9,014 bases of DNA from Planctomycetaceae bacterium (GCA_027488265.1 JAIYCA010000193.1:1-9014), one strand, 5' to 3'. Shown: positions 1 to 7,283, counted from the first letter of the stretch. Notes: a model not told the origin generated them from the sequence alone. Program-made: numbers and translations.

Positions 1-927
1 CAGTACCTCAACGTGAACTTCCCCAACAACCGCGTCCCGAATCGCGCGTGGCTCTTGAACTCTCCCTACGGCGACCTTCCCGACTTCAACATCGGAACCG
101 CGCAATGGAATTGGGCAGTCGAGCAACTCGCCGCAGCGCGCGCAGCCGGTCAAATCATCTTCGTGCAGTGGCACCACACTCCATTTAGCCGTGGCATTCA
201 CGGCACCAGCGTCACGAGTACCCAGTCGGGCGAAGCGATGCGCATCTATGCCCCGCTCATGGAGCAGTACCGTGTCGCTGGCGTCTTCTGTGGTCACAGC
301 GAGGTCGCTGAGATGAGCTTCTTCGATCTCGACAACGACGGATATGGCGTCCATCTTTGGGATGTCGGCGCTGCAGGTGACGGCCTCCGTGGCGTCGAAG
401 ATGCAGTTGGTTCGACCGCGGCGGCGATCACGAATTGGCGCGCGAATCCGCTCAATCCGGAAGGCGCGGCATGGGTTGCAAATCCGTACCACGTGTGGAG
501 CGCTGACCAGAGCGAAACCGAAACGTGGAACGGAAATCAACTGCTCGGCGGCGGTAAGCACTACGGCTTCCTCGAGTTCGACGTCGAACGACTCAAGGGC
601 GGCGAGTACCGCATCTCATTCCAGAATTGGCACACGTTCCCGGTCAACGCGGGCGACACTGACTTCACCGTGACGGGCTACGAGCTCCGTCCATACAACA
701 ATCGAGTGGTGCTGCAGGGCCCTGCGAACAACCTTCGTGCCGTCGCGCTCGCGCCATCTTGCGCAGCGATCGACCTGAATCAAGATGCCGTCATCGACAG
801 CATCGATTTGGGCATCATGCTCAGCGCGTGGGGAACTTCAGTCGGCGACGTCAACGACGACGGTACGACCGACGCAAATGACCTCACCTTCATGCTCAAC
901 GCTCTCGGCTCCGATTGCCGCGGCTAA
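1..927 (+). CDS. Secreted calcineurin-like metallophosphoesterase with C-terminal dockerin-like module (5'-truncated)
   Basis: The reading frame is open from the first base, so only the last 308 residues are present and the first metal motifs (DxH, GDxxD, GNHD) lie outside. Numbering from the first codon, WHHTPFS at 57-63 (H58, H59) fits the late His motif of purple-acid-phosphatase-like enzymes. FCGHSEV at 96-102 sits where the closing GHxH metal motif is expected, but the second His is Glu101. Residues 254-306 form two DxNxDG-type calcium loops (D258/N260/D262/D266/D269 and D283/N285/D287/D291/D294), each followed by a hydrophobic helix, and are flanked by Cys254 and Cys306. This resembles the dockerin-like tails of planctomycete secreted proteins. 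The likely role is extracellular phosphoester hydrolysis by a surface-held enzyme; the substrate cannot be told. A terminator follows directly, so this gene probably does not share a transcript with the next one. Confidence 0.85.
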   Translation, partial: QYLNVNFPNNRVPNRAWLLNSPYGDLPDFNIGTAQWNWAVEQLAAARAAGQIIFVQWHHTPFSRGIHGTSVTSTQSGEAMRIYAPLMEQYRVAGVFCGHSEVAEMSFFDLDNDGYGVHLWDVGAAGDGLRGVEDAVGSTAAAITNWRANPLNPEGAAWVANPYHVWSADQSETETWNGNQLLGGGKHYGFLEFDVERLKGGEYRISFQNWHTFPVNAGDTDFTVTGYELRPYNNRVVLQGPANNLRAVALAPSCAAIDLNQDAVIDSIDLGIMLSAWGTSVGDVNDDGTTDANDLTFMLNALGSDCRG

Positions 928-953
928 GCGCGCGACACTCAACCGAAGAATTC

Positions 954-989
954 GCGGCGCCCAGCGACAAACTGGGCGTCGCGCTTTTT
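954..989 (+). terminator. Intrinsic terminator of the metallophosphoesterase gene
   Basis: An 11-bp stem (left arm 954-964, right arm 972-982, one G-U pair) encloses a 7-nt loop and runs into five T residues at 985-989. It starts 27 nt after the stop codon. The stem is GC-rich and the layout is that of a textbook rho-independent terminator. Confidence 0.88.
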
Positions 990-996
990 CTCTACG

Positions 997-1019
997 GCGG
1001 TTCGACGTGCTCGAACCGC
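997..1019. repeat. 9-bp perfect inverted repeat upstream of the PhoD-like gene
   Basis: GCGGTTCGA (997-1005) and TCGAACCGC (1011-1019) are exact reverse complements around a 5-nt spacer CGTGC. No T-tract follows, so this is not a second terminator. It lies just after the previous terminator and about 150 nt before the PhoD-like start codon, a reasonable position for a regulator binding site or an early mRNA hairpin. Its function is unknown. Confidence 0.5.
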
Positions 1020-1156
1020 GCTCGCACAGGCCCGCCGCTCTTCACTGAATCTCGACTCAACGCACTCCGTCTCAAAACACGCCGAGAGCGTCGCCGACGG
1101 ATCATCCTTGCTGGTTGCTGCCTCGCAACTCATCTCACATCCCATTCAGTATCCAC

Positions 1157-1163
1157 AAGGAGA
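1157..1163 (+). promoter_or_regulatory. Shine-Dalgarno site of the PhoD-like gene
   Basis: AAGGAGA lies 4 nt before the ATG at 1168 (6 nt counted from the end of the AAGGA core). This strong match decides the start in favour of 1168 over a TTG at 1108 in the same frame, which would place extra residues before the signal peptide. Confidence 0.85.
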
Positions 1164-1167
1164 AAGT

Positions 1168-3012
1168 ATGCACCCCTCAACCCCAGCGCTCTTCGCCTCG
1201 CTCATGCTCACCGCAGCCGCCCACGCGGGTTTCCCATCCGAAGCGCTTCCCCGCGTCGCCGTTGGTGACGTCATCGGCGGAAACGCCGCCGTTCTCGTGC
1301 GCCCGGCTGCCGGCACCGGCACCGTGCTGATCGAAGTTGCACGCGATGCCGCGTTCACCAACATCATCTCTCAGCAGTCGATCGTCGTCGACAACGCGCT
1401 GCTTCCGGGCAAGATCTTCCTCAGCGGACTCGACCTCGGCGTTCCGCACTTCGTGCGTGTCACCGATGGCAAGAAGGTTCGCACCGCGACCTTCACCACG
1501 GGCGCCGCGATGATCGGTGTGAATGCAGCGCCTGCTGGCCTCCGCTTCGGCGTGACTGGCGACTGGCGCGGCGATGTCGGCATCTACAACGCGATCCTCA
1601 ACGCCGATGAGCGCGCGCTCGATTACTTCGTGAAGCTTGGCGACACCATCTACGCCGACGTTGCGAGCCCTGCGGTTCCAGTTCCGCAAGCAACGACGCT
1701 CGATGAGTATCGCGCGAAGCACGTGGAAAACTACCAACCGACGCACGGCATCGACCCGTGGGGCGAACTCGCGGCGAGCACCGCGACGTTCTCGATGATC
1801 GACGATCACGAAGTCACCAACGACTTCGATGGTGGTGCGTTCGATGCAGTCACCGGCTGGTACAACCAAGGCTCGCTCTACGTGAACGGCCTCCAGGCGT
1901 TTGTTGAGCACAACGCGATCGTTCCATCGACGTGGCCTACGCTCGGCGACCCGCGTGTCGATGGTCGTCCGAATCTCTACCGTTCTTTCCAGTGGGGCCG
2001 CGATGCCGCAACGTTCATGGTTGATGCGCGCAGCTTCCGCGACGCGAGCCTTCCACCGGTTGCAAACCCATTCGACCCCGCGCAAGTCGGCGCGTTCATC
2101 CAAGCATCGTTCAATCCGACGCGCACGATGCTCGGCTACCCACAACTTGGGCTCTTGCTGCAAGATCTTCAGCGCGCAGAGGCCGCGGGCGTCACGTGGA
2201 AGTTTGTGATGACCTCGATGCCGATGCAGAACTTCGGCCCGCTCGCCGGTGAAGACCGCTGGGAAGGCTACGCCGCCGAGCGCGCGTACTTGCTCTCGCA
2301 GATCGTTGCGCTCGGTATTCGCAACGTCATCTTCGTGACTGCCGATTTCCACGGCACGATCGTGAACGACATCACTGTTCCGAATCCCGCGAACCCAACG
2401 CAGCAACTCTTCACGGGTATGTTTGAAATCATCACGGGCTCGGTCGCGTACTCCGCGCCAGCAGGCCCGACGTTCGCGCAACTCGGTCTCTCGACCGGCG
2501 CGATCTCCGCGGCGCAGTACGCGTTCTACCAGTCGCTTCCAAACGCGGGCAAGGACGCGTTCATCGCGCAAGTGCTCGACGGCGTGATCTCGGGCTACGG
2601 CTACTCGCCGACGGGTATCCAAGATCCATCGATCAACGCGCAGTTCGTTGTGGGTGGACCCGTTGCCGCGCACCACTACGGCTGGACGGAGTTCGACGTC
2701 GACGCGCAGTCGAAGGCGCTCACGATCACGACCTACGGCGTGGATTGGTACTCGCCCGCGGAAGCAGCGGCTGATCCGGCCGCGATCATCGCGCGCCCAA
2801 TCACCGTTCGTCAGCAAATCGTGCTCGATCCAGTCGGCGGCTTCTGTGCGAGCGACCTCAACGCGGACGGCACTGTGAACGGCGCGGATCTTTCGATCAT
2901 CTTCGCTGCATGGGGCCCATGCGCAGGCGCCTGCTCGGCTGACATTGACGGCAACGGCGTGGTGGACGCGGACGACCTCGGCACGGTGCTCGGCGCATGG
3001 GGCGACTGCTGA
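1168..3012 (+). CDS. Secreted PhoD-family alkaline phosphatase with dockerin-like C-terminus
   Basis: The 614-residue protein begins with a signal peptide ending AHA at 18-20. Residues about 21-120 form the Fn3-like N-terminal domain of PhoD proteins. The catalytic domain shows GDW at 131-133, LGDTIYAD at 157-164 (D159, Y162), the hallmark DDHEVTND at 212-219, VDARSFRD at 285-292, a DRWEGY segment at 363-368 and TADFH at 391-395 (D393, H395), in the order expected for PhoD phosphodiesterase/phosphatases. The Cys that binds iron in Bacillus PhoD seems absent near residue 130. Residues 560-614 carry two dockerin-like calcium loops (D563/N565/D567 and D592/D594/N596) with four Cys (560, 585, 589, 614). 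The enzyme should release phosphate from phosphomono- or diesters outside the cytoplasm. It has its own Shine-Dalgarno and is bounded by terminators on both sides, so it looks monocistronic. Confidence 0.94.
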   Translation: MHPSTPALFASLMLTAAAHAGFPSEALPRVAVGDVIGGNAAVLVRPAAGTGTVLIEVARDAAFTNIISQQSIVVDNALLPGKIFLSGLDLGVPHFVRVTDGKKVRTATFTTGAAMIGVNAAPAGLRFGVTGDWRGDVGIYNAILNADERALDYFVKLGDTIYADVASPAVPVPQATTLDEYRAKHVENYQPTHGIDPWGELAASTATFSMIDDHEVTNDFDGGAFDAVTGWYNQGSLYVNGLQAFVEHNAIVPSTWPTLGDPRVDGRPNLYRSFQWGRDAATFMVDARSFRDASLPPVANPFDPAQVGAFIQASFNPTRTMLGYPQLGLLLQDLQRAEAAGVTWKFVMTSMPMQNFGPLAGEDRWEGYAAERAYLLSQIVALGIRNVIFVTADFHGTIVNDITVPNPANPTQQLFTGMFEIITGSVAYSAPAGPTFAQLGLSTGAISAAQYAFYQSLPNAGKDAFIAQVLDGVISGYGYSPTGIQDPSINAQFVVGGPVAAHHYGWTEFDVDAQSKALTITTYGVDWYSPAEAAADPAAIIARPITVRQQIVLDPVGGFCASDLNADGTVNGADLSIIFAAWGPCAGACSADIDGNGVVDADDLGTVLGAWGDC

Positions 3013-3042
3013 TCGACCGCAACGCAGAGAAAGCGAAATTCG

Positions 3043-3079
3043 CGCGGCCTTGGAGCAATCCAAGGCCGCGTTTCATTTT
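3043..3079 (+). terminator. Intrinsic terminator of the PhoD-like gene
   Basis: A perfect 12-bp stem (3043-3054 with 3059-3070) closes a GCAA tetraloop of the stable GNRA class and is followed by TTTCATTTT. It lies 30 nt after the stop. The di-heme gene converges on it from the right. On the - strand the hairpin is followed only by a weak AATTT, so it may work partly in both directions. The 118 nt between it and the di-heme stop (3080-3197) hold no other feature I can support. Confidence 0.9.
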
Positions 3080-3197
3080 GCAAGTCTCGAAGTTCTGCGA
3101 GAGATCTTCGCGGCGCTCGGTGCGTGCACGTCGCATGACACGCACGATGGAACGCATGCCACGACCTGCGGCTTCGCCCACGATCTCGCGTTCGTCG

Positions 3198-4676
3198 TCA
3201 CAAACTCTTGAGATACCGAAGCAGCGCGTCGCGATCGGCCTTTGGTAACGCGAGATACGCATCGCGCGAGCGCTGCGCTTCGCCACCATGCCAGAGAATC
3301 GCTTCTTCGATCGAACGCGCGCGGCCATCGTGCAGAAGCCGCGTGTGGCCGTTGACTGTCTCAATCAGTCCGATGCCCCACAACGGCGGCGTACGCCATT
3401 CGCGGCCCGTCGCATCACCGTCGCGTCGATTGTCGGCGAGGCCCTCACCCATGTCGTGCAACAAGAGATCGGTGAACGGATGAAACTCGACGTTGCGAAG
3501 TTGTTCGATCGGACTCGATTCGTCGGTCTTCAACGTCGTGACATGGCACTTCGCGCAGTCGATCGCCTGAAAAATCTGAGCGCCGCGCTGGACGCCCGCG
3601 AGGTCGTCCGACTTCGTCGGTACGCGCTGCATCGGCACCGCGAGCACGCGGCAATAGTGCGCGAGCCGAGCAACTTTGTGCGCATCGACTTCAGGGTCGC
3701 CACCCGAAGCCGCCTGAACCGCGTCAGATTGCAAAGACGTGTGATTCTCAGCGCGATGCGTTGGATTTGTGAGCCCCATGTCGCCGTGGAGCGCCGCCAT
3801 CACCTGCGCATCGAGCGTCGGCTGCGACGCTTTCCAACCGAACCGTCCGACGCTCGCGCGACCATCGGCGCTGCGAATCTCGTGCACTCGACCGGAGATC
3901 CCATCGCCATCGCGATCGTTGGGATCGGCGAGTTCACGAATCGCAGCATCGGGCACATGTTCAAGTAGCCCAAGGCCGATGACTTGCGGCCCGACGCGCA
4001 GCGACATGCGAACTTCACCGAGTGGACCGTACGCGGCGTCTTGCACGCGGAGATCCCAGCGTTCGAGTTCGGCACGCGAACCATCCGCAAACGAGACGAA
4101 CGAACGCTGCGGCTCTAATTCGATGCGGCCTTCAGGTCGCACACCTTCGATCGCTTGATCCTGCAACTGCGCGCCGTACATCGAATGCGGCGCGCCATCA
4201 GCGTTCACTGGACTCACAAAGAGCACACTGCCGCGACCAACTCCAACGTCCGCAAGCGGCGGCAAGCCACGACCATCTTCCTGATGACATGCGCTACAGG
4301 AATTGGCTGAAAAATGCGGCCCGAGCCCGTCGCGCCCCTCGGCACTCGCGGGCGCGGCAACCCAGTTGTCACGAAAAAACGAGTTGCCCACGCTGAACGC
4401 GCGGCGATCTTCGCGAGAAAGTCCCGGCACGGGCAAGCTGAACGCATGCCCACCATCTGCGGCGACACTTGTCTGGCCACCGAGATTCGGCGCGTGCATC
4501 GCCTGCGCCGGAGCAGCCTTCGTTGGAGCAGCCTTCGTGGGAGCAGCCTTCGTGGGAGCGGCCTCCTGCGCCGCGACTTCGTCGCGTTGCGGCGCGAGTG
4601 TCTGCGTGACAAACATACCCGCGATACACGCGAGTGACGCCGATGACAGTCGATCCCGCCGCGGGTCGAAACGCAT
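3198..4676 (-). CDS. Di-heme oxidoreductase (DUF1111/DHOR, MauG/BCCP-like), periplasmic c-type cytochrome
   Basis: This 492-residue protein has two c-type heme sites, CSACH at 127-131 and CAKCH at 374-378. Its C-terminal part has the family signatures WRTPPLWGIG, LLHDGRA and a following HGGEA. The length fits the DUF1111 di-heme family, whose members are related to MauG and bacterial cytochrome c peroxidases. A basic N-terminus followed by a hydrophobic stretch (about 10-28) fits export, as heme attachment requires. Residues 39-57 are an AAPTK repeat linker encoded by a 15-bp tandem repeat. The ATG at 4676 overlaps the stop of the imelysin gene by one base (TGATG), implying translational coupling; a GTG one codon earlier, 8 nt after GGAG, is the alternative start. 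It likely accepts electrons or acts on peroxide or protein residues in the periplasm together with the imelysin protein. The physiological substrate is unknown. Confidence 0.92.
   Translation of the reverse strand: MRFDPRRDRLSSASLACIAGMFVTQTLAPQRDEVAAQEAAPTKAAPTKAAPTKAAPAQAMHAPNLGGQTSVAADGGHAFSLPVPGLSREDRRAFSVGNSFFRDNWVAAPASAEGRDGLGPHFSANSCSACHQEDGRGLPPLADVGVGRGSVLFVSPVNADGAPHSMYGAQLQDQAIEGVRPEGRIELEPQRSFVSFADGSRAELERWDLRVQDAAYGPLGEVRMSLRVGPQVIGLGLLEHVPDAAIRELADPNDRDGDGISGRVHEIRSADGRASVGRFGWKASQPTLDAQVMAALHGDMGLTNPTHRAENHTSLQSDAVQAASGGDPEVDAHKVARLAHYCRVLAVPMQRVPTKSDDLAGVQRGAQIFQAIDCAKCHVTTLKTDESSPIEQLRNVEFHPFTDLLLHDMGEGLADNRRDGDATGREWRTPPLWGIGLIETVNGHTRLLHDGRARSIEEAILWHGGEAQRSRDAYLALPKADRDALLRYLKSL
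4510..4569. repeat. 15-bp in-frame tandem repeat coding for AAPTK
   Basis: Three nearly identical units GGAGCAGCCTTCGTK (4510-4524, 4525-4539, 4540-4554; they differ only in the last base) are followed by a degenerate fourth unit. Read on the - strand they encode the Ala/Pro/Thr/Lys linker between the export signal and the di-heme domain. Copy-number change would keep the frame and only alter linker length. Confidence 0.85.
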
Positions 4677-5881
4677 CACCCCTGTGGCTCCGTCGGAACC
4701 GTGACACCGAGCGACTTCGCCGCGCGAGAGATCGACTCGCCCAGCGTTTCAATCGCTTCAAGCGCGGCCGTCAGTTTCTGTCGCTCCGGAGTACCGTCTT
4801 CTTTGCGCATCGCCGCATCGAATGGAACAGGCATCGCGTCGATCGCCACAAGCGCTTTCTCCAGCGCGGTTGCCAAGTCATCTGCTGCAGCAGCGTCCTT
4901 CACGCGAATGACATCGATCATCGAAGCTGCGCCGTTGCCGCGCAGGACAAGCGCAATCCCGCGAATGTTCGCGCGGAAATCGATATGCGTCGTGTCGCTG
5001 AAGCAGCTGTGCTCTTCTTCTTGATCGCGTGTTTCAAGCGGAACTGCGAGCCGCTCGCCCGACATCTCAAAGCCCGCGAGAAGCCCTGGACCCACGATGA
5101 TCGCGCGCAGCGCCTTTGGATCTTGCTCAAAGCGTCGACGGTGGTTGTCAGCGTCGGGCGCCCACGCTTTCACGAGGCGCGCGAGATCCTCGCAAAGAAG
5201 ATCGGTGATTTCGAGGAGATACTCTCGACGCCGCTCTGCGTGCGGCGAGTTTGCATCGAGAAAGTCGGTGAAACTGCGGTTGCCGGGGCCAGTTTCTGAT
5301 TGGTCGCGCCCCCACAACATGAACTCGATCGCGTGCCAACCGGTGCACACGTTCGTTTCGCCGCCGCGTTGGTTGTGCAACTTGAGAATCACGCGTCCGA
5401 GCGCTGGATACTTCGTGCGATCACGAATGATGCCGGTGGTCGCGCTGTCTGCCTCGGGCTCGATGTACGACTCATCGACTGGCCACGCATTGATGAACGT
5501 CTCTGTGCCGCCGCGCGTCGTGTCGATCGGACCGTTGCCGAATCGGAAGGCCTCCGTGCGCCCGTAGATTTCGCGTGCGGCTATCCACGTTTCGCGTGCG
5601 CGCGTCAAACCTTCCATCGTTGGCGTCGCGCAAAACGCTTGGATTGCGGCGCGCATCTCCTCAGCCGAAGCGAGCGACGCGCGATACTCATCGTGCACCA
5701 TAGCGGCGTACGCTCGCACGCACTGGACTTCGAGCGTTTGAGGAGTGTCACCTGTTTCGCGCGCGACTTCCGCGACTCGCTCGCGCGATGAAGGCGCTAA
5801 CGACGACGCGTTCTCGCCGGCGTGGACGAAGTTGGACGAGGTCAACACTCCCGAGATCAGAACGAGGGCTTCGATCGACAT
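4676..5881 (-). CDS. Imelysin-family (IrpA-like, peptidase M75 fold) exported protein
   Basis: The 401-residue protein carries the imelysin hallmark GWHAIEFMLWG at 181-191, containing the GxHxxE motif (H183, E186). An upstream helix with W99, Y106, E110 and the segment FRFGNGPID at 112-120 also fits, as does HSCFSDTTH at 291-299, a signature of the IrpA-like branch. The first 21 residues (MSIEALVLIS... ending VHA) look like a signal peptide. I chose the ATG at 5881 because GGAG lies 6 nt upstream; a longer frame to 5950 adds residues with no signal-like character. Imelysin proteins are outer-membrane or periplasmic and are tied to iron uptake; peptidase activity is disputed. The downstream di-heme gene overlaps its stop, giving a two-gene operon, an arrangement known for this family. 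Iron binding is an inference here. Confidence 0.92.
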   Translation of the reverse strand: MSIEALVLISGVLTSSNFVHAGENASSLAPSSRERVAEVARETGDTPQTLEVQCVRAYAAMVHDEYRASLASAEEMRAAIQAFCATPTMEGLTRARETWIAAREIYGRTEAFRFGNGPIDTTRGGTETFINAWPVDESYIEPEADSATTGIIRDRTKYPALGRVILKLHNQRGGETNVCTGWHAIEFMLWGRDQSETGPGNRSFTDFLDANSPHAERRREYLLEITDLLCEDLARLVKAWAPDADNHRRRFEQDPKALRAIIVGPGLLAGFEMSGERLAVPLETRDQEEEHSCFSDTTHIDFRANIRGIALVLRGNGAASMIDVIRVKDAAAADDLATALEKALVAIDAMPVPFDAAMRKEDGTPERQKLTAALEAIETLGESISRAAKSLGVTVPTEPQG

Positions 5882-6071
5882 ACCGAACTCCGAAAGAACC
5901 AGATCTGAGACAAGAACTTCAACGGCGCACCCGCGCGCGTTGCGCGGCAACCATCAGAGCCGAGACTCTAGTCTTTCATGCATGGCACTTCGCATACCGC
6001 ATGCGCGATCGAACGGAGCCTGTACGAGGCGTTTACAGACCATCAACAATCGGACACGATTCTTCGCTCCC
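5882..6071. promoter_or_regulatory. Divergent intergenic region between the imelysin operon and the HtrA-like gene
   Basis: Both flanking genes read away from this 190-nt stretch, so it should contain two promoters. Visible elements are the palindrome CAGATCTG (5900-5907), AGACT-CT-AGTCT (5963-5974) and CATGCATG (5978-5985). On the + strand TTTACA (6032-6037) and CACGAT (6055-6060) stand 17 nt apart, a weak sigma-70-like pair ending 11 nt before the ATG at 6072. I found no convincing Fur or Pho box. The region is certain as a divergent spacer, but the individual elements are tentative. Confidence 0.45.
5888..5891 (-). promoter_or_regulatory. Shine-Dalgarno site of the imelysin gene
   Basis: Read on the - strand, GGAG stands 6 nt before the ATG at 5881. 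It supports this start, which places a signal peptide at the very N-terminus, over the upstream in-frame ATG at 5950. Confidence 0.7.
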
Positions 6072-7283
6072 ATGTTGCCTCTTGCCTTTGTCGTTGCGAC
6101 TGCCGTATCTGCGCAATCCGCACCGTGTGCCGCGACCCCGCCGAGCGCGACCGCTGCATGCACCAAATCATCTGCAACAACCGCGAGCGCGCCGGGCGCC
6201 GTGCGGGCTGATTTCGCATCGCTCGTCGCCGATGTCGACGCGGCGCGCCGCGCGCTTCAAGAGCGCATCACACCGTCGATCGTGACGGTCAACACGTACA
6301 TCAAGGTGCCAGACGGCGTGCCCTACGAAGGCCGTTGGCAGGTCGCCGACGAATCGCCGTTTCCTGGCTACGCGCGAGAAAAAGTCGCGAGCGGCATTTT
6401 GATCGATGACAAGGGAACGATCCTCTGCTGCCGAGACCCGCTGACCCTCGAGGGCGATACGTTCGCTGAGGTGTATGAGATCGACACCCCGACTGGCGCA
6501 CGATTTGAGTGCGAACTCATTGCGAGCGAACCCACGATCAACCTCGGGATTTTGAGGGTGAAATTGTCCGAAGGCCAGACCCTCGGCGATCTCGTGCCTG
6601 CAACGATCGGCAAGTCGGAAACAGTGCAACTCGGCGACACGGTGTTCGCCGCCGCCGACCCGTTCGGCAGTTCGCGCACCTTCGCGCAGGGAGCAGTCAT
6701 GGCTCTGCCGACTGCATCTTGCTACCAGGCCGACCTCACGGGAAGTTTCATCCACTCAAGCATGGCCATCGCTCCAGGCGCGATTGGTGGAGCCCTTGTC
6801 AACGCGAAAGGCGAAGTCATCGGCATTCTCGTGCCGCCGCCCACCGCCAATGGCGCCGCTCGCCCTGATCCGAATCCATTCGTCACCTACGCGATGCAAA
6901 TCGATACCGCACTTGGCGTTGGGCAAGCGCTCGTCGAGAAGCGCTCGAATCACTCACCATGGGTTGGCTTCTCCGTCCTCTCGCAGGCGGAGCTCAAGGC
7001 CCGTCTGCGCGATGATGCGAAGTTCGATGCGATGCCCAAGCCCGTCGCTGGAATCTATATCGACGACCTTTTCGATCCGAGTCCAGCAGCGAAGGCTGGC
7101 ATTCGCCGCGGCGACTTCATTCTCGAACTCAACGGTCGCAGGATTGCGAGTGTTGTCGACTTCCAGCAGTCGCTCTACTACTTCAGCGGGTCGACGGTAC
7201 CTGTTCGTTACTTCCGCGATGGCAAGGAATTGCAAGCGATGGTGACGATCGAGAAGCGCCCGGCTGAAGCAAATCGTCCGTGA
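6072..7283 (+). CDS. Exported HtrA/DegP-like trypsin-fold plus PDZ protein with degenerate catalytic triad (probable pseudoprotease)
   Basis: The 403-residue protein starts with a hydrophobic segment MLPLAFVVATAVSA that fits a signal peptide. Residues about 65-280 align by eye with the HtrA protease domain: SIVTVNT, ASGILIDDKGTIL (106-118), LGILRV (158-163), QLGDTVFAAADPFG and GGALVNAKGEVIGI (239 on). The triad positions do not match. Where HtrA has TNxHV this protein has CCRDP (Asp122 for His). The SDIALL Asp is Asn157. GNSGG is GAIGG (Ile238 for Ser). Residues about 310-400 are a PDZ domain with SPAAKAGIRRGDFILELNG at 337-355. It is probably a non-catalytic periplasmic binding or chaperone protein. 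No Shine-Dalgarno is visible. The ATG at 5982 is an alternative start giving a 30-residue longer, Arg-rich N-terminus, but its codons are atypical. The gene is divergent from the imelysin operon. Confidence 0.85.
   Translation: MLPLAFVVATAVSAQSAPCAATPPSATAACTKSSATTASAPGAVRADFASLVADVDAARRALQERITPSIVTVNTYIKVPDGVPYEGRWQVADESPFPGYAREKVASGILIDDKGTILCCRDPLTLEGDTFAEVYEIDTPTGARFECELIASEPTINLGILRVKLSEGQTLGDLVPATIGKSETVQLGDTVFAAADPFGSSRTFAQGAVMALPTASCYQADLTGSFIHSSMAIAPGAIGGALVNAKGEVIGILVPPPTANGAARPDPNPFVTYAMQIDTALGVGQALVEKRSNHSPWVGFSVLSQAELKARLRDDAKFDAMPKPVAGIYIDDLFDPSPAAKAGIRRGDFILELNGRRIASVVDFQQSLYYFSGSTVPVRYFRDGKELQAMVTIEKRPAEANRP

Noticed and set aside
1108..1167. Upstream TTG start extending the PhoD-like protein by 20 residues
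   Set aside because: It has no Shine-Dalgarno and would put extra residues before a good signal peptide; AAGGAGA precedes the ATG at 1168.
1177..3063. Long open frame of over 600 codons on the - strand, antisense to the PhoD-like gene
   Set aside because: The predicted product is an Arg/Val/Glu-rich composition artefact with no domain, while the + strand frame carries all PhoD motifs, a signal peptide and a Shine-Dalgarno. GC-rich codon bias creates such shadows.
3080..3197. Possible remnant coding segment on the - strand between the terminator and the di-heme stop
   Set aside because: A short charged stretch can be read there, but it has no start, no ribosome site and no recognisable family.
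3288..3968. + strand open frame of 226 codons opposite the di-heme gene
   Set aside because: It is an Arg-rich shadow product; both CxxCH sites and the DUF1111 motifs are on the - strand.
4634..5299. + strand open frame of 221 codons opposite the imelysin gene
   Set aside because: It has no recognisable domain and is antisense to a clear imelysin coding frame.
5745..6071. Upstream extension of the HtrA-like frame, including the ATGs at 5745 and 5982
   Set aside because: The first part lies inside the imelysin gene on the other strand. The stretch from 5982 uses atypical codons (ATA, AGG, TTA) and looks like promoter sequence. The ATG at 5982 remains a possible alternative start.
5882..6071. 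Search for a Fur box or Pho box in the divergent region
   Set aside because: Only short palindromes (CAGATCTG, CATGCATG) are present; none resembles a GATAATGATAATC Fur core or E. coli-type Pho repeats.
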